From: Letharia columbiana
Taxonomy: Eukaryota > Ascomycota > Lecanoromycetes > Lecanorales > Parmeliaceae
Length of the DNA stretch: 64,000 nt
Assembly (NCBI RefSeq): GCF_014066305.1
Contig: NW_023501037.1
Location: 1,736,501-1,800,500 of the forward strand
Direction of reading: 5' to 3'
A model generated the notes under the pieces. It did not search any database, was not told the DNA's origin, and saw nothing but the letters and a program-made list of their open reading frames with translations. The translations under genes and the position numbers were made by a program. Positions 1 through 10,049 of this stretch are shown piece by piece. Every line of letters starts with the position of its first letter. Position 1 is the stretch's first letter.

Positions 1-662
1 TATTTAATTTAATCGATAGACTACTCTATAGTAATCTTCTATAGCGAGATCTATATTTTTAAATATATTATTATTTATTAATTTACTCGTTTTTCTTAAA
101 TTGTGATTAGAACTGCGAGAATTAAAGAGAATATAAAGATATACTTATTTTATAAGGGAGATAGAGAGATTAGATAAGTTTTAGCGTTAAAGTCTATCGC
201 GAATATTTAATTTAGCCTAGAAATACTTTAGATAACTTTTTTTATAACGAGATATATAATTTATTTAAATTTCTCTCTTCTCTAATTATTATAATTATAG
301 AAATATTTTATTAATTATTTTTATAATAATAGATAAATTGATTATTTAACGTAGATTATAAATATTAAATTCTTAGCAATTTAAGTCTAGATCTAGAATA
401 TATAATATTATATTTAAGAGATCTCTTATTTAAAATAGCGAGTTTAAAAATAAGCTAGCGAGGATTATATCTTAATATAATAAATATTAATATAAATAAT
501 CTCTTAATAAGTCGAATATAAAAGAGATTAATAATATATTTTTATATAGTAGCTCTATTAAAGTAATATATTATCTAATACTTTTATAGCTCTAAACTAA
601 TAATTTTCTTAAATTAAAAAATTTAATATCTAGGTTATATTATAGACTTTTAAGTATTTATA

Positions 663-860
663 TATAAAGCCTCTTATAACTACTATATAGTCTATATTAA
701 AAACTTTAAAGATTTTACGTATAAAGTCTTTTATAGCTATTATATAGTCTATATTAAAGGCTTTAAAGATTTTACGCTTAAAGCCTATTATAGCTGCCAC
801 GTAGCTTATATCAAAGACTTTTAAACCTTTATATATAAAGCCTACTATAGCTATTATTAA
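663..860. repeat. 57-bp tandem repeat, about 3.5 units
   Basis: Units begin at 663, 720, 777 and 834 and read tataaagcct...gattttacg. They differ mostly by C/T and G/A changes. The period is a multiple of three (19 codons), so it could descend from a repeat inside an old coding region, although no frame is open now. Confidence 0.7.
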
Positions 861-1963
861 GTTTTCTATTATTAAGTCTATAAATATAATTTTAAAGGTT
901 TTAATAAAAAATATATAGTACGTCGTAAGTATAGGGGACGATAAGACTTTTAATAGAGAGGAGAGAAGTTAAAGTAATTTGATAGTAATATTAATACTTA
1001 AAAGTAATTCGTAGAGTTAGATAAATAAATACGATATTATTATAAGCTAGTTTAGTACTATAAAAAGAAGAATTAAAGATTTTATATATTCGTTAAAGTT
1101 TAAAGTAGAGATCTTCTTCTAATTAAATCTATTAATTAGACGCTATTTTTTTATTTTTCTATTAAATACTTATGTAGATAAACTCGTTTAAGCTATTTTT
1201 CTAGATATAAAAAGTAATTATTAAGTATATAAAAAGGCTAAATATCGTATCTAACGTTTATATAAGATATAAAAAGATAAGATTTTTAAGTAAACGCTAT
1301 AGTAAATATAGCGATAAATTAAGAGTATTATAGATTTAAAGCGTTAGACGCTACGCTTAAAATTATTAACGTTTATAAATATTAAGATAAAGATTTATAA
1401 GAAGTATAATTTTAAATAGCTAAAGAGTATATTTAGATTTAAAATTAAAATAGTGGATTTCGAGGTAATTATCGAAGATAGACTGAGATTTCTTAAATAT
1501 AAATTTTCTATTATATCTATTTATAGATTTATCGAAGTCTATTATAAATATAGTAACTAATTATTTTACTATCTAAAAATCTTTCTATAGCTTATTATAT
1601 ATTTCTATTTAACGAAGCTATATCTTAAAAATTTAATTAATTTATTATTAATAAAGTATATATATAAGTATCTTTTAAATTTATTTAACGCTCTTTATTA
1701 AAAAACTAGATTTAAATATTAATTACTCGATTTTTATTTTAAATATATAATATCTTATAGCGTATAGTATAAAAAACGTTTAAAGATTAATATTAATTAA
1801 AACTTAAACGTAATTATAGAAGAATCTAATATTAATATAAATAAGAATTAGATATTAAATATTAACGGCGATAAGAAAGATAATAAAATAATCTTTAATA
1901 ATAGAGAAGATAATAATAGCGATTAATAATAATATATCGAAGGCTTTAATAATCTATATATAA

Positions 1964-2035
1964 CTTTATTATCTATAACTTTACTATCTATAACTTTACT
2001 ATCTATAACTTTACTATCTATTACTTTATTTATAA
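1964..2035. repeat. 15-bp minisatellite, about 5 units
   Basis: Units of ctttactatctataa start at 1964, 1979, 1994, 2009 and 2024, and the last is shortened. The units are nearly identical, so the array either expanded recently or escaped independent mutation of its units. Confidence 0.8.
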
Positions 2036-2486
2036 CTTTAATTAATATAAATTCATTTCTTAGCGTAATACTATATATTTTAATATTAACTTAAGACTTT
2101 ATAGAAGAATATAGTAAGATATTATATATAGAGAATATTATAGCTTTAATTTATATAAAGTATAATTATATATATTAAAGACTTTAATAAATTATATCAT
2201 CTATAGATACTATATTATACTATTTATAGTTGCGAATAGCTTTAAAAAATACTTTATTAACTTTAATATTAAATTTAATAATTAACTATTAAATAACTAA
2301 TAGATTATAATTAAGAAATTATAAAACTTTATATTTATTTTTTTAATCGTTAATTGATTACTAATTGATTGTTGGTTAACGATTATATATCTTAAATAGT
2401 TATTAAACCGTTATTATAACCGTTAATTAATAGGTTTAGATCTACGCGAGAGGCCTAAAAAATAAACTCCCCATTTCTTTTTATTA

Positions 2487-3140
2487 ATTATTAAATTATT
2501 TATATATATAATATTAGATATTTAATTCGATATTATATTCGCCGTCTTAATAGTCTCTAAATATATTTTAAATCTAAATAAATTCTATTAGAAGGCTATT
2601 AAGCGTATCTTTTAATATTTAAATAATATTAAGAATTAGTAGTTAATATTTAGAGAAGATTTAAAATTACTTATTAATTATATAGACGCGAATTAGACGG
2701 GTAATTAGAATACTTAATATTTTATCTCTAATTACGTTTTTAATATAAGTAATATTATTATTAATTAATTATCGAAACGATAGTCTATTATAACGCTATT
2801 CTTTTATAAGATTAAATATATTAATTAAATATAAGCTATTAAGAAGATAGTTTAATTATATAAACTTCTTAATTAACTTAATCTTAGCGCTAAGTGTATA
2901 TAAGCTATTATTATTTATTATAATAATTAGAATATTATAGCTTTTATTAAAAATTCTTAATTTTATATATATATTAAATATATCGATATTTAATATTACT
3001 ATATATAAGAATAAATTATCGCTAATAATATTACTCTTAAGTATATTTTCATTAAATAATAGATAATTAATAAACTTACTAAGGTACTATTTAAGAATAA
3101 ATTTAAGAAGTTTCATATACTAATTAGGCTGAAATATTAT
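2487..3140 (+). pseudogene. Copia A1: 3' end of pol, RNase H domain (truncated, RIP-inactivated)
   Basis: This is the C-terminal part of a Ty1/copia polyprotein, the RNase H domain that removes RNA from the RNA-DNA hybrid during reverse transcription. On the plus strand, reading through stops and allowing C-to-T changes, the frame gives FAV...VSKY, then KAIKRIFxYLN (family: KRilRYLkGT). A HIDI block near 2976-3000 corresponds to TKHIDIxyHyiRe, and a TK...F block near 3080-3115 to the terminal AD-LTK-L motif. The same sequence recurs in copia A2 at 32455-33001 and 35757-35880. Homology to A2 starts abruptly near 2487, so reverse transcriptase, integrase and gag are missing. The tail joins a family A LTR at 3576. 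It is clearly not functional. Confidence 0.75.
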
Positions 3141-3575
3141 CTATAGTATTATCTATTTAGAGGAGCCGACTCCTACTTTAAAAGAGCTATTTTATTAATC
3201 CTCGCAATTCGAGTAATTTATTTAAGCCGCCCGTCGAGCCTTAGGCTTAATACTCTATAAACTCGTTAATAGCCGGTCGTAATATGTGAAACGAAGAATT
3301 TCTTTCAATTATTTCATTTAGTGGCCTCGAATCAATCGATTTTTGGTGTCTACTAGATAGCCTGGAAATAAAATTTCCGAAAAACCGTTTTTTGATATTT
3401 TGGGGGTTTGATATAGTCGTTTTTAGATTTCGACTTTTCACTTTAGCTACCCGGCGCTAAACTTACTTTAGCTATCTAGCTTAGATTTCATTTTATTTAT
3501 TTAATTTTAACACTATTAGCATTAAACTTTGTATCTATCAAATTTCGCATATAAAAGAATACGTGCGAAGGGGAG
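3141..3575 (+). other. 3' non-coding region of copia A1
   Basis: This lies between the RNase H end and the LTR. It contains a block around 3350-3400 (ctggaaataaaatttcc, then gaaaaaccgttttttga) that recurs in copia A2 near 36284 and, unexpectedly, in the different copia family C near 16380. It also contains ctacccggcgctaaac, tandemly repeated in A2. A purine run (gcgaaggggag) sits directly before the LTR and fits the polypurine tract that primes plus-strand synthesis. The reverse-strand frame at 3247-3441 crosses this conserved non-coding block and is probably chance. Confidence 0.65.
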
Positions 3576-3726
3576 TGTTGGAATTCGAATTATGTAACTT
3601 TTGGCGTCTTAGCGATCACGTAATACAGTTACGTGACACGCCTTAGTGTGTTTATATCTAGTCGCTCTTTTCTTTTATAGAACTCTCTAGTCAATATAAC
3701 TAAGTGTTTTACCTCATATTTTAACA
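3576..3726 (+). repeat. Copia family A LTR (151 bp)
   Basis: It starts tgttggaattcg and ends ttttaaca, so the TG...CA ends are intact. Near-identical copies lie at 4117-4265, 26953-27101, 36576-36726 and 38203-38353. It contains the near-palindrome gatcacgt...acgtgac and the TATA-like tttatatcta, both typical of an LTR promoter region. It serves as the 3' LTR of the A1 fragment. Confidence 0.85.
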
Positions 3727-3870
3727 ATTTTCTTAAGAAAGATATTTTTTTCTTTTAAAATAATTATAAATTTAAATAAATTTAAATAAATTTAATTTAT
3801 TAATAATATAAGAGATTAAGAGTTACTTTTATCTCTTTATAAGTAAATTAAAATATATTATATTTAATTA
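3727..3870 (+). repeat. Partial copia A leader fused to the A1 LTR
   Basis: The segment from about 3755 to 3865 (attataaatttaaataaa, then ttattaataatataagag) matches the leader at about 4436-4535, which follows the next LTR. Here the first ~130 bp of the leader, including the primer-binding site, are absent. The order pol tail, LTR, leader suggests a tandem element joined through a shared LTR and later deleted, or two independently truncated copies. Confidence 0.55.
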
Positions 3871-4116
3871 AAATATTAAACTCGTTAAATATATTTAAAT
3901 ATATAATTATATCGTTATATAATTATATTATATTATTAAGATTTTCTAAATTCTATTAATTTTTATTAGATTTGAATATTTAACTTTATTAAAAGTAAAG
4001 CTATTCTATATTAATATTTAATTTTAAAATTTTAAATATTAATTAAAATAATTAAATATTAATATTAATAATCTAATTATAATTTAAAATATTTTAAAAT
4101 TATTATTATTATTTTT
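3871..4116. other. AT-rich spacer, nothing recognised
   Basis: Almost pure A/T sequence with no repeat shared with the rest of the window that I can see. It lies between two family A copia pieces. Confidence 0.5.
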
Positions 4117-4265
4117 TATTAAAATTCGAATTACGTAATTTTTAACGTCTTAGTAATTATATAATATAGTTATATAATATATTTTAGCGTATTTATATCT
4201 AATCGCTCTTTTCTTTATAATAACTCTATAATTAATAATTAAATATTTTATTTTATATTTCTATA
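4117..4265 (+). repeat. Copia family A LTR, 5' LTR of a truncated copy
   Basis: It starts tattaaaattcg (RIP-altered tgttggaattcg) and ends tttctata. It is followed by gattataag, the mutated primer-binding site found after the 5' LTRs of A2 and A3, so this is a 5' LTR. It is heavily mutated compared with the copy at 38203. Confidence 0.8.
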
Positions 4266-4538
4266 GATTATAAGTTTAAGCTTTATTCGATAATTATTAT
4301 ATTATAATTATTATTTATCTCTATAACTATAATTACTCTTAAGCTTTTAATATTTATTTTATAATATTTAAAATTTATTATATAAAAACTATAATAGCTA
4401 TAGAGATATTCTTTCAATCTTTTTAATAGAGTTTTTTTTTAAATAGTTATAAATTTAAATAAATATAATTTATTAATAATATAAGAGATTAAGAGTCGCT
4501 ATTATTTTTATTTTAAGCGAGTTAAAATATATTATATC
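4266..4538 (+). repeat. Copia A leader, cut off by TRIM-B1
   Basis: The sequence matches the start of the internal region of A2 (from 27102) and A3 (from 38354): primer-binding site, tttaagctttattcgataat, and near the end gcgagttaaaatatattata. The match ends at 4538, where the LTR of the miniature element TRIM-B1 begins. The rest of this copia copy was not found nearby. Confidence 0.65.
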
Positions 4539-4720
4539 TATTATAATACTAGCCCCTTCGATTATTATATAATATATCGTATATTATTAAAACTAGTAAT
4601 TATTAGCTACTATTAATTATCTATTTTATATATATAAATATTTCTATATTCTATAAATTAATAATTAGTCTTTTAGTCTTTTAATTAATTTCTAATATAT
4701 CTAATATTCTACTTTTAATA
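4539..4720 (+). repeat. TRIM-B1 LTR (182 bp)
   Basis: It matches the two LTRs of the complete element TRIM-B2 (22660-22841 and 23384-23565) over the full 182 bp, from tattataatactagcccctt to ctacttttaata. It is directly followed by ggttataaactcg, the RIP-altered form of the TRIM-B2 primer-binding site, so it is the 5' LTR. Confidence 0.8.
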
Positions 4721-5200
4721 GGTTATAAACTCGAAAGCGAGTAGAATAATATCGAATATTCTTATACTTTCTAATATAGATATTAAACTAAGTCTTTAAT
4801 AATTATTTATAAATAGATATATCTTATAGCGATAATCTATTTTTTTAATTCGTATTTATCGATAAGAGGGCTATCGCTATTTAATCCTTATATAAAAAAT
4901 ATCGAACTAAAATCCTTATTTTATTCGAGGTCTTAAAATAATATAAATAAAAAATCCTTATATTATATAAGAACTCGAATTAATTAAAAACTCTTATATT
5001 ATTTTAAGATCTCGAAATAATATAAATAAACTAATAAAAATCTTTAGATTATTTTAAGATCTCGAAATAATATAAGTAAAATGTTAAAATTCTTATTTTA
5101 TTTAAGATCTCGAAGTAATATAAGTAAATTATTAGTCTCAAAACAATATAAGTAAAATATTAAAAATTCTTATATTATTTCGAGGTCTCGAAATGGATAT
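4721..5200 (+). mobile_element. TRIM-B1 internal region with expanded tandem array, 3' LTR missing
   Basis: The first ~190 bp match the TRIM-B2 internal region. From about 4910 to 5195 there is an array built on ttcgaggtctcgaaaYaata units, as in TRIM-B2 but with more and more degenerate units (about six against three). Similarity stops soon after gaaatggatatt, and no second LTR follows, so the 3' end has been lost. Confidence 0.65.
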
Positions 5201-5319
5201 TATTCTATTAGTTTATAAAGTTCTAGTACTAGTATATAACTATTATATAACTCGTTTTCGACTAATTATATATTAATAATATAATAGTTATACGACGATA
5301 ATATAACGATTACATAACG
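5201..5319. other. AT-rich sequence with ataacgat motifs, interrupted by Y4
   Basis: The motifs ataacgattacataacgat here and ataacgattatataatcg just beyond Y4 (about 5780-5840) suggest one palindrome-rich host segment split by the Y4 insertion. No coding potential is visible. Confidence 0.45.
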
Positions 5320-5756
5320 ATTAGTATATATAAAAGAATAAGATAGAGCTAAGCTTAAAAACCTTGAATTTATATGTGCAGCCAATTATAAATTCGAAAC
5401 CTCTACGCTTTTTAGCTAGACCGGCTGAGTTATCGCGGGTAAATAAATTAGCGTCCGTAACCATCAAAATCTCCTCCTCCCGCGTCTCCCTTATCAAAAA
5501 TAGGTGTACGTTATTAATATATACAATAACTTTTTTGTTTTCTATTAAATTTTAGAGATTTTTTTTTTAAATTGTAGAACGAAATGTGGGCTTTCAGATA
5601 AAAAAAGAATTTCTAAATTTAGTCTTATAATTATTAAAGCGCAAGGAATTCAAATATCGCTCACCAAAGTTCGCTCACCAAAGATCGCTCACCAAATTTA
5701 CTCGACAGCCCTAATCAAAAAAAATGGTTATGAATTTAATTCATAGGCCTTTACTC
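5320..5756 (-). mobile_element. Y4: 437-bp miniature member of family Y, reverse orientation
   Basis: Both ends match family Y in reverse: attagtatata...gaataagatagagctaagc at 5320-5365 is the complement of the Y1-Y3 right end, and the last 30 bases (ttatgaatttaattcata, then ggcctttact) are the complement of their left end with its palindrome. Homology at the Y right end extends to roughly 5525, and the middle is unrelated. It is less mutated than its surroundings, with many CA and TG dinucleotides. The frame at 5364-5555 runs through this non-coding end and is not a gene. It is probably a non-autonomous derivative mobilised through shared termini. Confidence 0.65.
5657..5698. repeat. 14-bp tandem repeat inside Y4, 3 units
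   Basis: Three copies of tcgctcaccaaag plus one base start at 5657, 5671 and 5685. They are rich in CA dinucleotides and so essentially free of RIP, in sharp contrast to flanking DNA. Confidence 0.85.
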
Positions 5757-8700
5757 GTTATATAATAATAATATAACGATTATATAATCGTTATAAATTA
5801 TAGAATACTTCTTTTAAAATCTATAACGATTATATAATCAATTCGATTATTATCTTATAACTCTTTTATAACTTAATTACTCTTATATTATATTCTTTTA
5901 TAATCTCGTATATTATATATATTTATATAAGAACCTCTAAGAAGATAAATAAAGTACTTATTTATATAAAGTCTTACGTAGTTATTTATATAAGTATATT
6001 AGATTTATAGATATAATATTCTTTAAATATACTTTAATATATAAGAATCTTAATTCTTATTTTAAATTAACTTTGTTAATATATTTATTATATATAAATC
6101 TTAATACTTTAATTTAAAAAGTCTAAATATTTATTATCTAGTTTAATGGAAATAGATTAGTAATATTAATACTAGATTAAGTATATCTTCGTTCTTATTT
6201 TATAATTACTTCATTATATAAATAATTAGAAAAGTATACCTCCTTCGTTAATAGATATACGCGAAATACTATATTAACCGCCTTTTAATACTCTTAATAT
6301 TAAAATAATTATTAATATTATAGATATAACGACGATTAATTCTATTAAAGACTTTATTAATTACTTATAAATCGCGTACTTAAGAAATAAGATAGCGTTA
6401 CTTATAAATTAATATAGGCTATTCTTCGATATTATTTTAATAATTTTAAGTTAAAATTTATTACTTAAATATTATAGTCTTATTAATATATCGTTATTAG
6501 ATATTAAATAAAGTCGTATTATAGAGAAAGTCTTATTAAGTTCGTTATAATCGTTATTTAAAATCTATTTAAAATAAATTTAATTAAGAAGAGCTTTTTA
6601 ATCTTATATTAATTATTTATAAAAATACTATAATAATCTTTAATAATATTATTTATCCTCTACTTATTAATTAATAGAAAGCTTTTTATAAGAGTTAGAT
6701 ATTATATATTTAGAAGAATTAAGATATTTATTAATTTTAAATATTTATAATTTTATATATTCGTTAGTCTTAATTATAGAGATTATTAGATTATATTTTT
6801 AGTAAAGAGATAAATTATTAAGTTTAAAGGTACTATAATATTAGTTATATCTTTAAAGATTTTAAGATAATAATTAATTACGATAATTTAAGCTTTATAA
6901 AATATATTTATACTTTAATTCGTCTATTAGAATATTTGAGTTTATTATTATTATATATTTAATTATATTATTAATTAGATATAAGTTAGCGTATATATTA
7001 GAAAGCTTAGAAAGCTTCTCGAACTTATTATTCTCTTTTCTTTCCTTTTTCTTTTCTTTAATTAATTTAGCTTTATATTCTAATAATATCTAGAAAATAA
7101 CTTTAAAATTAGAATAATTCTTATTTAATATTATCTTCTTTAATATCTTATTTAGTAATTCTCTATTATAATTAGAATTTAATTTTAATTCGTTAAAGTT
7201 TATTATAATAGAAGCTTTATAGATAATAAGATCTTAATAGATTTTATATACTTTTAATATATATTAATAAAGGAAATTAGATTTAATATAGCGCTAAGTA
7301 TTAATTAATATATTAGAATAAGTAATTATATTAAACGTCTTTATTACTACTTAAAGTGGAGAAAACTTAATAATTATAATACTTATTATTATTTATAAAA
7401 ATAAAAAAATAAATTTATTTATTTTTATTTAACTTTAAAGTATTAATAGCGTTAGAATCGTAGTCTTTTCTATCTTAAAAAGTAATTATAATTAGATATA
7501 GAATATTAAACTCTAGATTCGCTTTCACCTTAAAGAAAATTAAAAGTTTTAAAAGATTTTTAGATATATTAATATATCGCGTTTACTAAGAATTAAAATT
7601 ATAAGAAAATCTTATAAAATTCTATTTAAACCTCTTTATTTAGAATAAAGCGTATTATAAAAATATAATTATATAAGATTAAAAGCTAAAATAAGTTTCG
7701 TAATTAATAGAATCTTTAATTAAATATCTATCTCGCGAATAAAAATCTTTAAATCTATATTATTTAAGCTATTCGCGTATTTTCTTTATTAAATAATCTA
7801 TTAATAATATCTCTTATTATCTATAATATTAAAGTTTAAATTTTCTCTCTCTTTCTTTAAATAGAAATAGCTTTAATAATTTATTCTAACGTTATATCTT
7901 ATAAAGTCTATATTATTAATTTATTATAATATATCTTTTAGAAATATAATAGCGAATATCTAAATAGTAGTTATCTCTTTATTAATATCTAATTATATTC
8001 TTTAATTTAATCTCTAAATAAATCTATTAAAGACTTTTATTATATCTTCTATTTTTATATTATAAAAATTTAATAATAATATAAATATATTTATAAGCTT
8101 TTTTCGCTTATTATAGTTTAAATAAGTAAAAATTAAATAAAAAGCTTTTAAGGCTTAATATATATTTTTATATACGCTAAAATCGTCGATAAATAAGAAA
8201 TATAATAAAGATTTATATAGATTAATAATAAGTAATTTAAATTTTTAATAATTAAAGTAAGTTATTTTAAATTCGCTATAAGTTTAATAAAGCTATTAAA
8301 GAGATTATACGCTTAAAGATTTAAGATTAAGAATTCTTTTAATATATCTTTATTTATTAAGAAAAACTATTTCTTCTTTATTATCTTCGCTATATTCTTA
8401 ATTAAGATATATAAATAAATATTTATTAATTATATTCGAAGATTATTTAATAAGAAGATTTTTTAATAGAAAAAGCTTATACTCGATATCTAAATCTAAT
8501 TTAAATATTTTTAAAATAGATTATTACTTTATAATTACTTATAGTATAATTATAATCTTAATCTATAAAGATTATATAATTTATTTTATAGAGTAATATT
8601 ATCTTAATATAAATAATATTATTAAAAATAATTAAATTATTAATTTAAATATAATAGATATTCTCTAATATTATTTATATAAAGAATTTTTAGATTTAAG

Positions 8701-9840
8701 ATTCTTATAACTTTATAGATTTATTTACGTAGTATATTATTTTAAAAAATATCTTCTTTTATAACGTTATAATTAAAAGAATAGTTTAAACTAAATTAAT
8801 CGAATTATATTAATACTACTATATTATATATTTAATTATTTATTATTAAACTTTCTTTTAATATTATAAAAGCGATAATTATTTTTCGATTATAATTAAT
8901 AAAGGCTTTCGTATTAATTATAATAGTAATATATATTAGCGAATTTATTATTTTAGTATATTAAGCTTAAGTAAAAGTATTTATATAAGATTTAAAGAAT
9001 TATTCTTATTATTATTATTTATAAAAGATTATAATAGTTAAAGAATTTCTCTTAGCCTAATATACTCCGCCTTTATATTTTTTAACTTTTTAAATTATAA
9101 TTTAAATATTAGATATAGAGAAGAAAAGAATACTTCTTTATTTATTAATTAATAAATAATTTTATAAAAAAGAGTAGATAATAGCGGAGAGATTTTAGAT
9201 AGAGGAGTATAAGATAAAGAATATCTTAATAGAGATAGAGATGAAGATGAAGATAGCGATGGAGATGAAGATAGAGATAAATATTACTTATTTTTAATCT
9301 TATTCTTATTATTAAATTTAAGATTTTTAAGATATTAAAGTAATATAAGAGGTTATAAGTCTTAAGATATACGAAATATCTTATTAGATAATTATTATAT
9401 AATTAGAATTAATAGTATATATAGTAGAAATATATTATAAATAAGTTCTTATTATCGTTATTACCGCTTTATTTATACTCTCTATTATATTCTTTATTAT
9501 TCTTACTTAAATTTATATTATTCTCCGCTTCTTTAGAATAATATAACTCGCTCTTCTTTATATTATTTATAAATATATTTTTATTAAAGTCTTTAATTAA
9601 CTTTATATTTATCTTTAAAGATAAGAAGCTAATAATAATATTCTCGTTAATATTATTATTTTAAAATTATAAAGGTTTTAAAATTAATTTAAATAAAGTA
9701 GTATTTAAAGTAAAAGTAGAATTTAATAGAGTAAGATCTAGATTAAAATCTTTATTATAATTAAGATCTTAAATAAAAATATATAATTTATTTATTCTTA
9801 GTTTAAAAATTATTATAAAAGAGAATAATTAATTATAGAT
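5757..9840. other. Unassigned RIP-degraded region H1, part 1
   Basis: Four kilobases with no recognisable transposon domain on either strand and no long open frame. Its periodic CG-containing words suggest degraded coding DNA rather than simple AT filler. Local features are palindromic ataacgat motifs near 5760-5840 and an acidic-codon array at 9231-9280. It ends at ATTAA, the target duplication of copia C, and continues after that element at 16735, so the H1 pieces are probably one old host sequence. Confidence 0.5.
9231..9280 (+). repeat. GATGAAGAT-type purine array
   Basis: The run agagatgaagatgaagat, then agcgatggagatgaagatag, would read on the plus strand as alternating Asp and Glu, the composition of an acidic linker. 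It is the only purine array of this kind in H1 and may be a relic of a coding region. Confidence 0.6.
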
Positions 9841-9845
9841 ATTAA

Positions 9846-9983
9846 TGTCGAAATGTGTTATCTAACTAAGTTGGAAGGTTTGCCGAGGTAAGGAAGGTTT
9901 ACCGAGGCTTGGCGATATATATATTTATAATGCTCTTTATAGTTAGATCTAATTAATTAAGTATTTTATTTACTACTTTAATA
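9846..9983 (+). repeat. Copia C 5' LTR (138 bp)
   Basis: It starts tgtcgaaatgtgt and ends ctactttaata. It matches the 3' LTR at 16591-16729, with C/T and G/A differences and one missing base near the end. Confidence 0.9.
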
Positions 9984-10049
9984 AGTTATAAACTTAAATT
10001 ATAGAGTATTTATTTAGTATATTACTTATAAGCTAGCTAGCTTATTAAT

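Larger units (their letters stand above)
1..2486. other. Unassigned RIP-degraded AT-rich sequence
   Basis: This is a gene-free stretch of nearly pure A/T with scattered CG-containing words and very few CA or TG dinucleotides, as expected after heavy RIP. It holds two tandem arrays, listed separately. Around 1100-1540 there is slightly more complex sequence that could be old transposon coding material, but I could not match it to any transposase, reverse transcriptase or integrase motif on either strand. Between about 2348 and 2382 a segment begins with cgttaa and ends with ttaacg, which could be the edge of a DNA transposon. The stretch ends where copia A1 sequence begins abruptly. Confidence 0.6.

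Noticed and set aside
3247..3441. Open frame of 64 codons, minus strand
   Set aside because: It lies in the copia A 3' non-coding block conserved on the plus strand. The corresponding A2 region does not keep the frame, and there is no recognisable protein.
5364..5555. Open frame of 63 codons, plus strand
   Set aside because: It runs through the terminal region of the miniature element Y4. The homologous ends of Y1-Y3 are not open, and its length reflects local lack of RIP.
5757..9840. H1 as a LINE (Tad-like) element
   Set aside because: I could not find an apurinic endonuclease or a reverse transcriptase YxDD box on either strand, even allowing RIP changes.
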